The notes under the pieces are model-generated. The model ran no database searches. It was not told where the DNA came from and saw nothing but the letters and a program-made list of their open reading frames with translations. This document shows positions 1 to 12,241 of a stretch of DNA of 64,000 nucleotides, piece after piece (position 1 is the first letter of the stretch; each line of letters starts with the position of its first letter). Source of the stretch: Hyaloscypha bicolor E (taxonomy: Eukaryota; Ascomycota; Leotiomycetes; Helotiales; Hyaloscyphaceae). Where the stretch lies: contig NW_020194562.1 in the NCBI RefSeq assembly GCF_002865645.1, positions 930,001-994,000 of the forward strand, read 5' to 3'. The position numbers and the translations under genes were made by a program.

Positions 1-169
1 GGGGATTTTTAAAACTCTTCTTTCGATGCGTTCCAGGTAATGAAGTTGCAGTAACGCAACTCAGGAGACCATGACGGGACTCTAACGAAGTTGTATCCCA
101 ATTTACTAAGATCGCCAGTATGTTATATTAGAAATGTGATATGGCGGCGTGAGATAGTTTGAAAAGGTA

Positions 170-865
170 CGGAGATTGCGGCATAAAGTGACGGGATTAC
201 CAGGCATTTGTACCGCAAGTTCACTTTCAGGCAACTTTCTACCACACTCACCCACTAAAGTTCCCTATATTTCCAGGCTACCCACCCGTAAGCACACTAT
301 AAACTATAAACAACGGGTACCACACCTTTACGAGCCCGGCCTCAAAAGTCCGTGTTTTTAGCGATATTTTCAGGCATCGCAAAACCAAAGTCTCCCACTT
401 CACTTGACAAATATACAACAACTATTAATTGTGACCTATTATAATTTACATACATATAATTAAAGAAGCTAGAGTGGGTTTTAAAACTCTTTTAAAGCGA
501 TTTAGAGAATAAGATAAAAGGCACAAAATTGGGTTTGGCATTCGCTTCTTAGCGAAATGCCCTAAAAACACGGACTTTTGAGGGTGGGCTCGTTAGAAGA
601 CATATCCCCTGTACTTATAGGGGAAGGGTCGCTAATGGACCTCTCATGGCGCCCAAGCGCTGTGGTTGCTTTGCCAGCAACAAATAACCCTTGAAGATCT
701 TCTATGACCCTGTAAATGTCTCACAGCCCTTGTTTTAGGACTTCAGGCCTAGAATTAGAAGGCTTATAGCGGGCGTAGTACCTTAAACCACACCCTGGAG
801 CCCGCCAAGACCCCTACGCGAGCATAAATGCCCTGTAATCCCGTCACTTTATGCCGCAATCTTCG
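170..865. mobile_element. Tc1/mariner-like MITE (696 bp) with TA duplication
   Basis: Two long inverted arms end in a near-identical terminal repeat: CGGAGATTGCGGCATAAAGT going in from 170 and, on the other strand, CGAAGATTGCGGCATAAAGT going in from 865. The match continues for about 40 bp with few mismatches. Each end is flanked by TA (168-169 and 866-867), the target duplication of the Tc1/mariner superfamily. A second inverted pair lies inside (about 333-361 against 566-595, both containing a TCAAAAGTCCGTGTTTTTA core), so the element is nearly palindromic. No transposase reading frame is visible, so it is non-autonomous. Superfamily assignment rests on the TA and terminal repeats only. Confidence 0.72.
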
Positions 866-1792
866 TAGAGTACCAGGGTCAAAATACCTTATATTCCCGA
901 TATTTAATGTTGCCTCCTTTGTATATGAATAAAGTCTATTCGCGAATAAATAAAATTCATGGTTGGGCTGGGACACACCTTTAAATAAATATAAAAAGGG
1001 GAATTCTATTAATTATTACAACCTTTTCTAAACATTAAACGCCAACTTCAACCTAACTATTTTTTTATGTTTCTAATGTTTAAAACAGGACCTCCTAAAG
1101 CAATCTTGATACGAAATCTGACTAGTAAACAACCACCGAGAATGACAACCGAGCCTTACAATGAGCGCCGTCAAAAATATTAATTGTTCCTTCCTAAGTC
1201 GTACACTTAGGACCTGAGCGTGCCTCTCGTCGATCATTGAGCCCTAGCCAATTACAGGGTAGCTTGATTGATTGTTAGATCGAGCGATCTGACGGCTTTG
1301 TCTTGGATTTAGGAATTTGGTTTAGAAGGTGGTGACGGCGGGGGTCGCGTTCTCAGTGACTCCCGTTTTGGTTAAGCTATTGGTTGTGAGCAGCGGTGTT
1401 TCAATAGAAATACAGAGAAGAAGGAGATATACATTTTTTGGCCCTGAGGTGTGGATCCAGGTTCAGTGCCGGGCATGGCTGCGCTGTTGGTTTCGTAAGT
1501 ACAAGAAGATGAAAAACGGAGCAGGGAAGAGGCCTCACACTTGAGATAGAGCTACGACTCCAGGATTTGCAGTCACCGCTGCTGGTGCGCTGCAAATTTC
1601 GTGAGCATGATTTACATTTTGAAGGGGAGGGTGCCCGTACATCACGGGTCCTCCAATCGGACCAAAATTCCTTGTTGGGGATGGGCAGCTGATCCCGTTA
1701 GCAGAGGTGAAGTAAAAATAAGGGAAATTAGAGAGTACCCGCTAGAACTAGGTCCGCGATATTGCCTAGTGCTATTCATGTTGTTAGTATTC
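866..1792. other. Intergenic, no gene seen
   Basis: The stretch between the inverted-repeat element and the RRM gene is AT-rich at 980-1090. Several short overlapping open frames occur in both directions at 1330-1790, none with recognisable protein features or splice context. Part of it is probably the 3' flank of the minus-strand RRM gene. Confidence 0.5.
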
Positions 1793-3530
1793 TCATGTTT
1801 GGGGAGAGAGCGGAACCAACTGTTGGGATTGGGCGGTGGCTCCCCGTCGAGAACCCCAGATCTGGGATCCAGATGCCCATGGTATCTCGTGGCGAGCTGA
1901 CATTGATGCTTGCGCCACGAAGGAGTTGGGTAACCGCTCTGCTGCTTGTTTGGGTGCCCGGAGTGCTGAAGACCGATGAGGATGAGAAGAACGCCAGTTG
2001 GAGCCTGTTTGATCGATAATTGTCAGCGTACAAAACGTCTGAGATCCGGTCAAATATTCAATGGAATAAAAGGAAGAATAACTTACTTGCTGAAGGACAG
2101 CTGACGGGGGTAGTTTGAGGTTGCCTGAAAGGGCGCTCATTGTTGGGCAGTTGTAGGTTTTGTGTGTGGCTATTTCCTAGGCCTCCCAATGGCCGCGGAG
2201 CACATTTAAAATCAGGGACTGGGACTTTCATTCCTTCAGGATAAGGCATATGTTGTGACCGAAGCTGCCCTCGCTGTTCTTTCTTTTTCCTTTCGAGTTC
2301 CTCCCTTTTGGCAGGGTCCAGCAGCTTCTTGGCTTCAGCTACAATCTTTCGACCACGGACCTCCATGCCATGCAACGTGACTATGGCTGCCCACGCCTCG
2401 CCAACATCCGCGAAGTTTGCAAAAGCCACGCCTTTGAATTCGTCACGGACAAAATGATAATTGAGAGCGTGGGGGAAGGTCATCCTCGTCTCCGCCATGA
2501 TAGATTCCAGCTCCTCTTGTCGAAGATCGAAGGGGATGCTTTTGATAACAATAGCAGTGGGGATTATCTCATCACCATCTTGATCCAACCACCTGCCGTT
2601 CTCGTCTTGAAACATCATTGGGTCTTTCTTCGGTTGTCCACGATTGACTCGAGGATTTCTGGAGGTGCTTTGATGGCCGCTGGGAATGACGACATTCGGA
2701 TTTTGTTCGAACCCTTCTCTTGTTGTATGAGCGCTGCTCGCGCTATGGCTCGAAAACTTGGGACCTATTCCACTCATTCCACTGTTCGCTTGGGAGCTGC
2801 CCATGTTTCCTTTTGGACTTTGGTGTATAACGTGATCATTGAAAAAACGGCTCGTGCCGTTCCCGGTCATTTCGTTAACCGGAGTCGTTGGAATCCGTTC
2901 ATTCGATCTATCATCCATTTGAGTACTGTTCATCGTTTGGAAGCTTTTGAGCGCAGGTTGTTGGTTCCTGTAGTGGTCCGTATTTGGGGTTTCATCCATC
3001 GAGAGGTTGCATATTTCATTGTCCATATTTTCGAACCACTCATTCGCATTAGCCGTTAGGGAATTGCTCAATCCGTTGCCCTGAGCCTCGGACTGGTGTG
3101 TTATTCCGCCCGTTCCGTTCATGCAATGAAGATTAGTGTATAAATCCCCAAGTCCCGGGTCAGTTGCAAAGTTGCCGAAGAGATTGATTCCACCATTAAC
3201 GTTGAGGTTATTCCGAACGCGCTGCTGTGCAATTTTTCCGACATTGCGCATCCCATTGCCTCTGGAAGAAATGCCAATCATTTCTCTGGAGTCGTTGCAG
3301 TTCATGTCGTTGCCACTTCGAGGCTTGGTTACTTTGCTAGTTCTGCCCTCGCCCGTGTTGTTATTTGATCCAAGGCTGGATGGGTTGTTGCTTGTATTGT
3401 TATTCATGTTCGTGTTCTTGTTCAAAGACCGTTGCGGAACCTGAAAATGAATTTGTAGAGTACAGTATTGAATTGTTTTGAGAGGTTTTTGATGTGGAAC
3501 GAAGGAATGAGCCGGCGGAAATGTGGTCAT
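1793..3530 (-). CDS. RRM RNA-binding protein, Cip1/Pin4-like
   Basis: Two exons read on the minus strand: 3530-2087 and 2004-1793, joined across an 82-nt GTAAGT...CAG intron with the frame kept, giving about 551 aa. The N-terminal 320 residues are Asn/Ser/Gly-rich low complexity. One RRM follows (about residues 325-410): RNP2-like TAIVIKSIPF, RNP1-like FKGVAFANF, then a basic helix with ERKKKEQRGQL. Spacing and the preceding GDEIIPTAIV stretch resemble fungal Cip1/Pin4/Whi3-type RNA-binding proteins, known in yeasts as cell-cycle and stress mRNA regulators. The highly conserved C-terminal segment of Pin4 proteins is not seen, so this may be a paralogue. The start is uncertain: an intron acceptor-like TTTTCAG lies at 3441-3447, and Met42 (codon at 3407) is an alternative start. 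Confidence 0.8.
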
Positions 3531-4246
3531 ATGTATGGCAGGTTATAGTTAAGCGAACTGAATATCAAGCGTTGGGGGAGCCATAGACTGATGTACTCAT
3601 TAGTGCCAGTAGTGTGTCACTCAAGGATGGCTTGAATAGTTGAGACCAATCAGATACCCTCGGATCTCGGCCAGCATCGAAGATACTTGGGACCTAACTA
3701 AATCGGATCTACGATTTTGAAATGGACTTGAGGAAAGCAGCTTCTGGGACGGTCTGGCATTGATATGGTTTAACCACAAAATTACGCACGATAACTGTAA
3801 GACCGAAGCTGTGTAAGCTAGAAGCTACCAAGAATGGCATAAATTATAGAACTCCTAAGTCTGCCAATGGTGAGTGATGAGCGGCGTTCGCTTGCTCTAT
3901 AAGGAGTATAGGGGCGGGAGCTAGGGCTGAGTATCCTAAACCGCACTCGTTATTATTAGTCGAGCATATACTCACCGGGCCGCAAATTCGCCCACATGCC
4001 GGATCTGGGACTCCTAGGCACTTCAGTAATGAATAAGAAATACCATACAAGTAATTTTGAGTTCTCACGTCGTCTCGGGTCCAATATAGATGGAAAGAAT
4101 AGAAACGACGCATTGAGAGCAGTTTACGACTGCTGTAAACCTACTGCTCTACATCTCTATTCGCACTCGTTCTTGAGCCCGTATCGTATCCTCGGAATCT
4201 CTTTACTCAATCACCTTGATCAAACAATTCGACGCGGCGTCTCAAA
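3531..4246. other. Intergenic, no gene seen
   Basis: This is the 5' flank of the minus-strand RRM gene up to the hAT MITE at 4247. Only short frames without recognisable domains occur, and no RNA gene was seen. Confidence 0.5.
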
Positions 4247-4395
4247 CAGTGTGTCAAAGGAATACTCAAACTACTTAAGTTACTTAAGTATATACTCAAT
4301 GAGTATTGAGTAGAGTATAAGTAGGGCATATTTTGGCTGAGTATAGTATGAGTAGGACCCACTACTCTACTCTACTCTACTCATTTGACACACTG
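4247..4395. mobile_element. hAT-type MITE, 149 bp, perfect 8-bp TSD
   Basis: The terminal repeats are CAGTGTGTCAAA at 4247 and its exact reverse complement TTTGACACACTG ending at 4395. The flanks carry an identical 8-bp duplication, GTCTCAAA, at 4239-4246 and 4396-4403. An 8-bp duplication and CAG-starting termini are the signature of hAT elements. The inside is made of ACTCAA/GAGTA and ACTCT microrepeats. These match the right end of the 927-bp element at 55994-56920, so this copy looks like an internal-deletion derivative of that family. The perfect duplication suggests a fairly recent insertion. Confidence 0.9.
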
Positions 4396-5241
4396 GTCTC
4401 AAATTTCTTTTTGGTCTGTGGCTTCGCAACAGCATTCTCGGGTATAGGCGACCACATTCTACCAGCTCGCCCCAATCGTCAGCTCTGTAATCATTCCCTT
4501 TCCACCGACTTCGATGCAGGAGAACATAACTATTCTATCGGATTTGTCATTGATCATTGGCCTATGGAACCATGCATGCCACGCCAGTGAAGCCATTCGA
4601 CGGTGACAAAAACCGATATGGTTCCCTCGGCAATTTAACCTCCTATTCGACTAAGGTATAAGTGAAGCAAAAATAAGCGTCTCTAGATCCTATTTAGAGT
4701 TTTATGGGAAGTTGTAATAAGAATAGAGTAACTGATTGCGTGGCAGATGCTTGTAGCCGTGAAATAGGACGAATGGGGAGTATATTTTGCTACACAGATA
4801 CCATCGACGATGATGACGCTATGCATGCTTACATCCAGAATATTTCAAATCCTGACATGCAATGACACTTCGAAAAAGCTACGGTGAGGAAAGCGGATTC
4901 CAATCCTCGGAATGAGACTTCGCAAACCGTGAAGAGTTTGTCAGTTAATAAAAATGAAGGAAGCACGAAGAAAGCCGGTTCGGGCGCGCGGGCCTAAACT
5001 TGTTGTAAAAGCTGGTATGGTGTGGCGGTTGGGTTTTTATAGAAATCTTTCAAGTGGTTGATGGGGGAAGTGGCATCCATTTCATGAAATCCTAACAGCA
5101 AGACGTGTCTACTTCCCCAGAAATCCGAATAGTGTGAATGAAGCAAGCATCCTAAAATGCAGCCGGATAACAATTCGACCTCGTATAGTTTCCACGTCTT
5201 ATGTCATGACGGTTCCAAGAAATCCATCGTGTAACGACTAA
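4396..5241. other. Intergenic, no gene seen
   Basis: No coding region or RNA gene is supported between the MITE and the Harbinger-type element. The base composition is mixed and no long frames are present. Confidence 0.5.
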
Positions 5242-8200
5242 GGGCCTGTTTCGCACCCTTCGAGTATTCGGATATCGCCGATATCGTAATACTAGTATCC
5301 TAATATTATGAATATTCGCGTTTCGCATTTTTTTGGAAACTGGAGTTAAATGCTAGTATTTAAATACCAGTATCTGCCCCTATACTAATCTCAGTATTTT
5401 CAGAACGACCTCTAGTAGGTCGTTCTGAAAATACTGAGAGTTGAACGCTCGGCCTTAGGCCACCATATGTACCTTAAACCCTACTTTTTAGGGGGTTTTC
5501 CATCCCATACCTGTATTTAATATTTAATTATACCTTCCTATACTATAACCATATTATTCTGGGACGAGTTTGATTATGAATTTGACTTAATTATTATATA
5601 AATCATACTTAATAATATCGAATACTAGAAGACAACCTACTATAATAAGATTCTAATATGAACCTCTCCCTGGAAAGGTTACTATAAGACCCTAAACCTT
5701 CTTAATTATAACCATTCACGCTGGTATCAAGAGTAATTACGCATACTAATTATAACCTTCAGGGAATTAATTATATTCTGCCAAGAGAATACCGAATTGC
5801 ACTCATCTAAGTACGTCTCTATTAAGGAGAAGGTATATATTTTTATATATATTATTAGATAGCCTATATTAAATCGTAATATATAAGAGGAGTTCTCAAA
5901 ATCAGGGGCAATAGTATTAAGGTATTTATTATAGGAATAATTTTATTATTATATTTCTAATAGTATAATAAATAGGATCTTCTATAAAGTACTTATAGCT
6001 CTAAATCTACTATTCGAGTATATAGTAAAATAACCTAATTCGGCCACAGAGATATATCCTCAAATTATATAAGACCCTTAATTCTCGCCTTATTTTAATA
6101 ATTATATTAGTACCCTTAATAGAACCCATATTAATATATATCCAGGCGTTAAAGCACAAGCTCCTTTTAGGAATTACTATAGTTATCTTTCTTATAATAT
6201 ACTTACTACTTATTTATTTGATTTATAATTTACTTTTATATATCCTGGATAAGAGGGCTCTGCAAATAATTAGAGGATACTATAAGACGCTATTACGAGA
6301 GATAGCTTCCGTATTTCTAATAGTAGATTTTATCTTAGTAATACAGGATATATTAATACTAGGACTATTCTTACTCTATTTAGAAGAATAAGGTACTATC
6401 TATAGGAAGTTATTATTACTAGAGAGGTTCCTGAGATATATTAAGAACTCTTTAATTTATAGTACTTAATATTAAGAAATGAGATTAAGTATATCTTTAG
6501 TATCCTAAAGTAATACTTTCCTTTTCTAAAAACAGATATAGAGTATAATTTATTAATATAAATACATATTATCTTTACTATTTATATCTTATATAATTAT
6601 ATTCGTTAGTATAGTATTATAGTAGATAATATATTCGAGAATAGAGATAGCAAGATTAATAAACCAGAAGTGGCTAATAAGGAGGAAGCTCTACTAATTA
6701 CGAGTTAAGGAATAGATACTTTTTGTAACCAGATTACTTAAGATATATTTGAGTAATAGCAAATATATTCTAGAAAGTAAACTAGTTGAAATCGCTATTA
6801 GCTATAGAATAATACGGGGTTATTTCATTAGGAAGAATACTTTATAACTCTACTACTATCTCTATATAGGTTTAAAGTATATTATAGCTATTTATTATTC
6901 TTATATAGGGCTTTTATTTAAACTACTTTATAAGTATTTTGGACTTTATTCTGATTTTTAATTTAGTATTATATAAGAGCCCCTAATATTTACCCTTGGC
7001 CCAAAATCTACTAGTAGCCTTAAAAAAAATCAAACTAGTTTTTTTTTAATAGTATTATAGCCCGGCTTCGGGGCTATCTTTTAGTATAATTTAAGCTATA
7101 GTTATAGTAGTAGTTATTAAGAAAACTTAGTTTCAAAAGAGGGTCTTAAAATTAAGCTATTATATAAGATAATTTGGTATAATATTATTAATTTACGAAA
7201 GCAGTATAGTACTTATAGGAGCTCCCGTACTAATTAGAAAATATTATTCAAACCTTAATTGACTTTGCTTTAGGCTTCTATATACTAGAGCCCCAATTTT
7301 CAGGGCATTATAAATAGCCTATATTAAGTTGAGATTTTTAATTTAACTACTAATAATTAGTCTTACTAATAATTTTAGTATTAGAAAGAATAAGTAAAGT
7401 ATATTTAAATATACTAAAATTTATATTATTTCAATTAGTAATTATAAAAAAATCCTTATCTAAGTAAATTTGTACTTTATATAGCTAATATTAGGCTCAA
7501 AGCAGAGAATATACTACTAATCTCTTAAATTACTATATAACCATATCTTCCCAAAAATATCTAATTAAGGGAAAACATTCTTATTACTATCTATAAAGAC
7601 TAGAAGAAAGGATATAACTAAAAGAAAAGGTATAGCCAAAGCCCCTAATTCTCCCCGTTATCCGATTCTTTAGGGGCGCTACTAGTACCTGAACTCCTAT
7701 TATATTTGCTATTACTATCTCTAGCTATAAAAGCTTCTATAAGACTAGTAAATAAAATATACTTTTTACTCTAATTACCTTATTTCCATACTCTCCTGCT
7801 CTCTCTTTCCTTCTAAATAATATAAATAACCTATCTCTAATATTCTTTTAATATACCCTTAATTAAATTATATCTTATAGGGCTAACCTAAGTATTAAGA
7901 ATATACCTAGTATAAGTAGATATAGAGCTTCTATATAACCGAGGAATATCTTCCTTAATAAAGTTCGAAAGACCTATCTATAACCTGAAATCAAGTTTAT
8001 TAACCAAGTCTTAATATATCTTATAGATAATATCTATTATATATTAATATTCAGGGTATCTCAAGTCAAATTCCTCTTTCCTCTAGGCTAGTATTTCTCC
8101 TATTATATCCGTAATTTATATAGTTACTCCAGAAAGACTAATACCTATAGAGATCTTTACTCTCTTACCAGAAGCCCTCTTTTCTAGTCCCTGAGGGCAG

Positions 8201-9308
8201 GAATACTTGAATATACTAGCTTATACGAGTTAACTTAGTATAGGCATTAATAATAAAGATAATAATGGTTTCGGTATACCATAAGTATTACTAAATAGAT
8301 CGTCTGCTTTATTATAATCTTTATTACCTGGAAGAAGTATACCTTCTGGATAGCGGTTCCTTTGGAGAATACCGTCTTCGTTAAGGAAGTCTTCTATAGT
8401 CGGTTTATTCTCAGGTGAAATAGGTGGTCTTTGGTTCGATTTCGCAGTAAGGGAAGCCGTAGTTCTCGCAGATTGAGTAGTATAAGCGTATTTACCGGTA
8501 GCTAATCGGGGTCCCAAAAGCTCTTTGATATCGGGTGCCCAGTAGTATATATGATTCCGAAACCAGGCGTAATCTGTCTTGTTTTTTTGGATCTAATAGA
8601 AAATCATCCCAGTATTCCTCTTTAGTCTATATTAATTATAGCTCTTCTTTCCATCTGAAACCAGTCAAAGCCTTAAGTGCGAACCATAGCTTGTATTTCT
8701 TCTTGAACTAGATATATAATTTATTAGTAAAATATTATAGAACCAGGAAAGTACGTACCCATTCGATCTTTCCTTTAATCTGCAAACCGGTAATAATATT
8801 AGTAGCAGGACTAATATTAAGGGAGACGTAAACGGGCTGTAATTCCACTGCCATAGATACAAAATCGATCTTTTTGAAGACGTTATCTGCCAGCTTCCCT
8901 CCCTCGATATAACGTTACATAATATTAATTAGTACAGTCTCTAGTTTATCTGGCCAGATTATGGAGAAGCTAGTTGGTTCGACGGTATTTGGGGCTTTCG
9001 CATTTGTAGTTTTCCGTGTACGTACTATAGTTGAATTAAGTTTAATGATTACAAAAGAAGGAAGCGATTAATAAATCAAGAGGTTTCAATTAGAAGGGGG
9101 AGATTAGGGGGCTGAAGAAGAGGCTCAATAGGCTAGCGGAGATTAGTTTGTACGCCCCGTAATTACAAGTGGATACTGAGTATCTACGACTTGAGAAACG
9201 GGTCTAAATTATACCGATACCAGCGTTCAATATCGAGCGTTGAACGCTAGAGTTCGATATTACTAATATCCGGTATCCAACTTGCGTGAGCCCGTGCGAA
9301 ACAGGCCC
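5242..9308. mobile_element. PIF/Harbinger-type DNA transposon, 4.07 kb, RIP-decayed
   Basis: A 15-bp terminal repeat GGGCCTGTTTCGCAC starts at 5242, and its exact reverse complement ends at 9308. Both sides are flanked by TAA (5239-5241 and 9309-9311), the 3-bp TWA duplication typical of PIF/Harbinger and Tourist elements, whose termini also read GGGCCTGTTT. The length fits an element that once carried a DDE transposase and a Myb-like gene. The interior from about 5460 to 8230 is extremely AT-rich with stops in all frames, as expected after RIP. A less mutated stretch at 8230-9180 keeps short open frames on the minus strand (8230-8517, 8665-8862). I cannot assign them to the transposase or Myb protein with confidence. 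Confidence 0.85.
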
Positions 9309-9311
9309 TAA

Positions 9312-9947
9312 TTTGACGTTAAGCTGGCAGCTGGGTCGAAAAGTGCAATAGCTTTGATGACAGCCTGAGTGTTCCCCAGGGGCGGCAAACCGGTTCAACA
9401 GTCCTCCTAGCAGAGCTTCCTCGGGAATAACAGAAGATGGGATTATATCGCCCTCTGAGATCGAATCAACTTTGGTATCACGTGAGGTGACATATTCCCT
9501 CATTCTTGTATAGCTCCTCTTTTATTTTCGGGCAGGCTTATATTAATATAACAAGATATAATTTGGAATATTGCGTACAAAGAGATTTGGGAGCCGTGTC
9601 TATTTTGAAAGCTCTAAAGAGGGTGTCTACTTGGAAAATGACAGTAGTTTGCCAGAAGCGGGGCGTTGAACTCTCAAGCTAACGACCATGATTCTCGAAT
9701 CAACAACGGGACAACATTCCCTTTTTTAATCTGAAACATTTAACAAAATTCTCGGCGGGTAGCACTTGCCCATTCTGCTGGGGAAAAATTGTTTAAGAAC
9801 AAATGATACTCCGAGCTCCTGGGAACATGCAAGTTCCGGATACACTCGGATATCCAAATGGACTCTGGCAGCCGTGCGGATATTCCGTACTCAACCACAC
9901 ACCTCTGATCAACAAAGAACTTGACAAGTCTATACTCTATTATACAA
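9312..9947. other. Intergenic, no gene seen
   Basis: A 636-bp stretch between the Harbinger-type element and the stop of the acyltransferase gene. It contains only short frames and no recognisable domain. The part next to 9948 would be the 3' UTR of the minus-strand gene. Confidence 0.5.
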
Positions 9948-11429
9948 TCACCACAGATTTTTATACACCTTCAAACACCTCCTCTCCAGCACCCTGGCAA
10001 ACCTCACACTCGGCGCGTCAACCCGCTTCTCCACCTGGGCAGCGAGTGCCCAAACAATGGCCGTAAAGGCCCAAAACCAAACTGCACAAACTATCCAATA
10101 GACCAGTGTTCCGCTCTTCGGTACCACTCCAGTGACTGCCATCAATAATTCCGAAAACCTCAAACCAAAGAGAATCAAACAAAACTCGTGGACCAGGTAC
10201 AATGAGAACGAGATCTTGCCTAGATATTGGCAGAAGTTCGTTTCGAACATGCCTTTGATAGGGAGCTGAGATATGGAGGCGAGAAGAGCGACGCCGGAGA
10301 GTGACCAGATGAAGCGGGAGTGGTCTTCCATAGCCAAGCTCATCGGGATGATTGCTCTTAGGACCTCGAAACCTGGCATAGGATTCTGCTTCGCTTCATC
10401 GTATACCAAGGTTGGAAACCCTGCGGCGTAGAACGCGACTGCGAAGATGGTTGTCCAGATGAGTCTGAATCTCGAAGGACGGTCAAGCGACGGAATAGTG
10501 TTGCTCTCCTCTTGGTCAAGGTTGAAATCCGCGATCAACATGCCGGAGGAGAAGCAGAAGATGTTCCAGCTCCCCATTTGCAGGGAGAAGATGGCATATA
10601 TAGCGACCGACAGCATTCGAAGGCGGTTGCTTGGGATCCGTACCAGGAGAAGTAAGAGGGTGTACAGCACAAAGGAACCCCAGAACTCAATGGGGATGGT
10701 CCACAGCACGGCGTCATACTTCGGATGAACGATGATTCCTTGCATCGCCTTTTGAAAGGTATACAAGGGATTTATGAAGCCGTGCATATCTTTTAGCCAG
10801 TCCACAAACTGCGCTGAAAGAGTCGGCTCCGCCACGAACGAGAAGTTTAACGGGGGCGTGAAGCCAAAGCGGGTGGCTATCATTTCGCAGAATGTGAGGA
10901 CCACAGGTGGGAGATACAATCTGAAGCCACGACGGAACATCGAAGAGGCGACGGCGGGGTAGATTTTGTCCTTCTTGCCTGTTCGCATCCATTTCAAAGA
11001 CTTGTAGGTGAGGACATAGCCAGAGACAGCGAAGAAGACTGCCACCGCTGCCCCGCCAGAGACGAAGATCGTTCTAATGAGAGGAAGCTGAAAGATATTG
11101 TTTTGGTGTGTATCCGCGTGCCAGGCGGGGACGAGGGATGCCCAGAGGCCCATTGCGTGGAAGATATAAACTCCCAGAGCGGCCACTCCTCGGACGCCAT
11201 CTAGCCATGATGTCGACTTTAATTCTAGAGAGCCTGGGGCTGGGTAGCCGAGGAATTTCTGGATCACGGGTGACTCTTCCAGTCTGTCGAGAAAGGAGCG
11301 TGACGAGGTATCGATGACTGATGTGGAACTGAGGCCCTCATAGCTTCGGGTTTGAGCTTCAAGATCGTAGGATTCGTCTCCTCCGGCGATCTTCTCATCA
11401 ATACTGGGACGAGGGCTGGTGGGGGACAT
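9948..11429 (-). CDS. Acyltransferase-3 family membrane protein
   Basis: An intronless 493-aa frame. Residues 1-70 are a hydrophilic cytosolic-type tail. The family hallmark follows (WLDGVRGVAALGVYIFHAMG, about 74-93), with the conserved His of the first membrane segment that is thought to be catalytic in Acyltransferase_3 (PF01757) proteins. About eight to ten hydrophobic segments follow, including FVSGGAAVAVFFAVSGYVLTY, WTIPIEFWGSFVLYTLLLLL and the late LGKISFSLYLVHEF motif that is typical near the C-terminus. Family members transfer acyl groups to sugars, sterols or other small molecules at membranes. The substrate here cannot be told from sequence. The frame is complete and no break was seen. 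Confidence 0.9.
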   Translation of the reverse strand: MSPTSPRPSIDEKIAGGDESYDLEAQTRSYEGLSSTSVIDTSSRSFLDRLEESPVIQKFLGYPAPGSLELKSTSWLDGVRGVAALGVYIFHAMGLWASLVPAWHADTHQNNIFQLPLIRTIFVSGGAAVAVFFAVSGYVLTYKSLKWMRTGKKDKIYPAVASSMFRRGFRLYLPPVVLTFCEMIATRFGFTPPLNFSFVAEPTLSAQFVDWLKDMHGFINPLYTFQKAMQGIIVHPKYDAVLWTIPIEFWGSFVLYTLLLLLVRIPSNRLRMLSVAIYAIFSLQMGSWNIFCFSSGMLIADFNLDQEESNTIPSLDRPSRFRLIWTTIFAVAFYAAGFPTLVYDEAKQNPMPGFEVLRAIIPMSLAMEDHSRFIWSLSGVALLASISQLPIKGMFETNFCQYLGKISFSLYLVHEFCLILFGLRFSELLMAVTGVVPKSGTLVYWIVCAVWFWAFTAIVWALAAQVEKRVDAPSVRFARVLERRCLKVYKNLW

Positions 11430-12241
11430 TCTGCAGCGATCCTGGCTTGAACCTCATGACCCTGACACCAAGTGAATGCGGTTGCCCCTTTTCCCGTGGC
11501 GCGTTGCAACCGTGGCCTCTTGGCCTTTGATGGGGATCCTGAAGCTGGAAAGGGCTCAAGTTCGTAGGTGCAGTCCGTATATATTGTATATATACACTCG
11601 AGAGTTGGAACGTACTAAATTATTGACAAACGGTCGAGGAGTTGTGTTTCTGAAACAGTGAAGAGAGTCGCGTCTGGGGAAAGCCACGTGAAGTTCCGAG
11701 GTGTGGAGTCGGATTACGTCATGCCGTCGTCCGGTTTTCTAACCAATCACTGATGGTACTTCCCCTTTTTATCTTCCTTGTATATTTCATTTTCTATGGC
11801 GGGGGAAGAAAGCACTCTGAATAGGTTTTACGACGAATAGCTCTTCGGCGCTTTTATTAAACTCGGATCAGTCTCTAATCTACATTGTAGGGGTGTTGGC
11901 ATACTAAGGATGTTTACGCCAGAGCGCAATATGACACGCGGAATTTCCTGAATATAATAGTCGGACTTAACGTCGCGACTACTATATTACTTCCAGCGGA
12001 GGAAATAGGGGAAAAACTAAAACGAATCCTCCCCCCCCCCCGGGGGGGGGGGGGGGGGATGGGGGCGTCGATTGGGGCAGGGGTATTGACGACTTGTAAT
12101 TGGCTACCTAAGCTCTTTAAAAATCTTAAGTTAGATTTTTCAATAGTAGTATAAGCTAGTATATTATAACCCTTGATTTGAGCGTTAAGATTTGAGGGCA
12201 TACGACGTCTCTCTCAGCACACCATTGCGTCAATATGCCAT
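11430..12241. other. Intergenic with AT-rich block and a C/G homopolymer pair
   Basis: This is the 5' flank of the minus-strand acyltransferase gene and the 3' flank of the AIM9-like gene. 11580-11600 has TATATATTGTATATATAC. 11830-12190 is AT-rich with RIP-like TA content. At 12031-12041 there are 11 consecutive C followed directly by 17 G (12042-12058). No gene is supported. Confidence 0.6.

Noticed and set aside
2370..3059. 229-codon plus-strand frame opposite the RRM gene
   Set aside because: Antisense shadow; the minus strand carries the RRM motif and valid splice sites.
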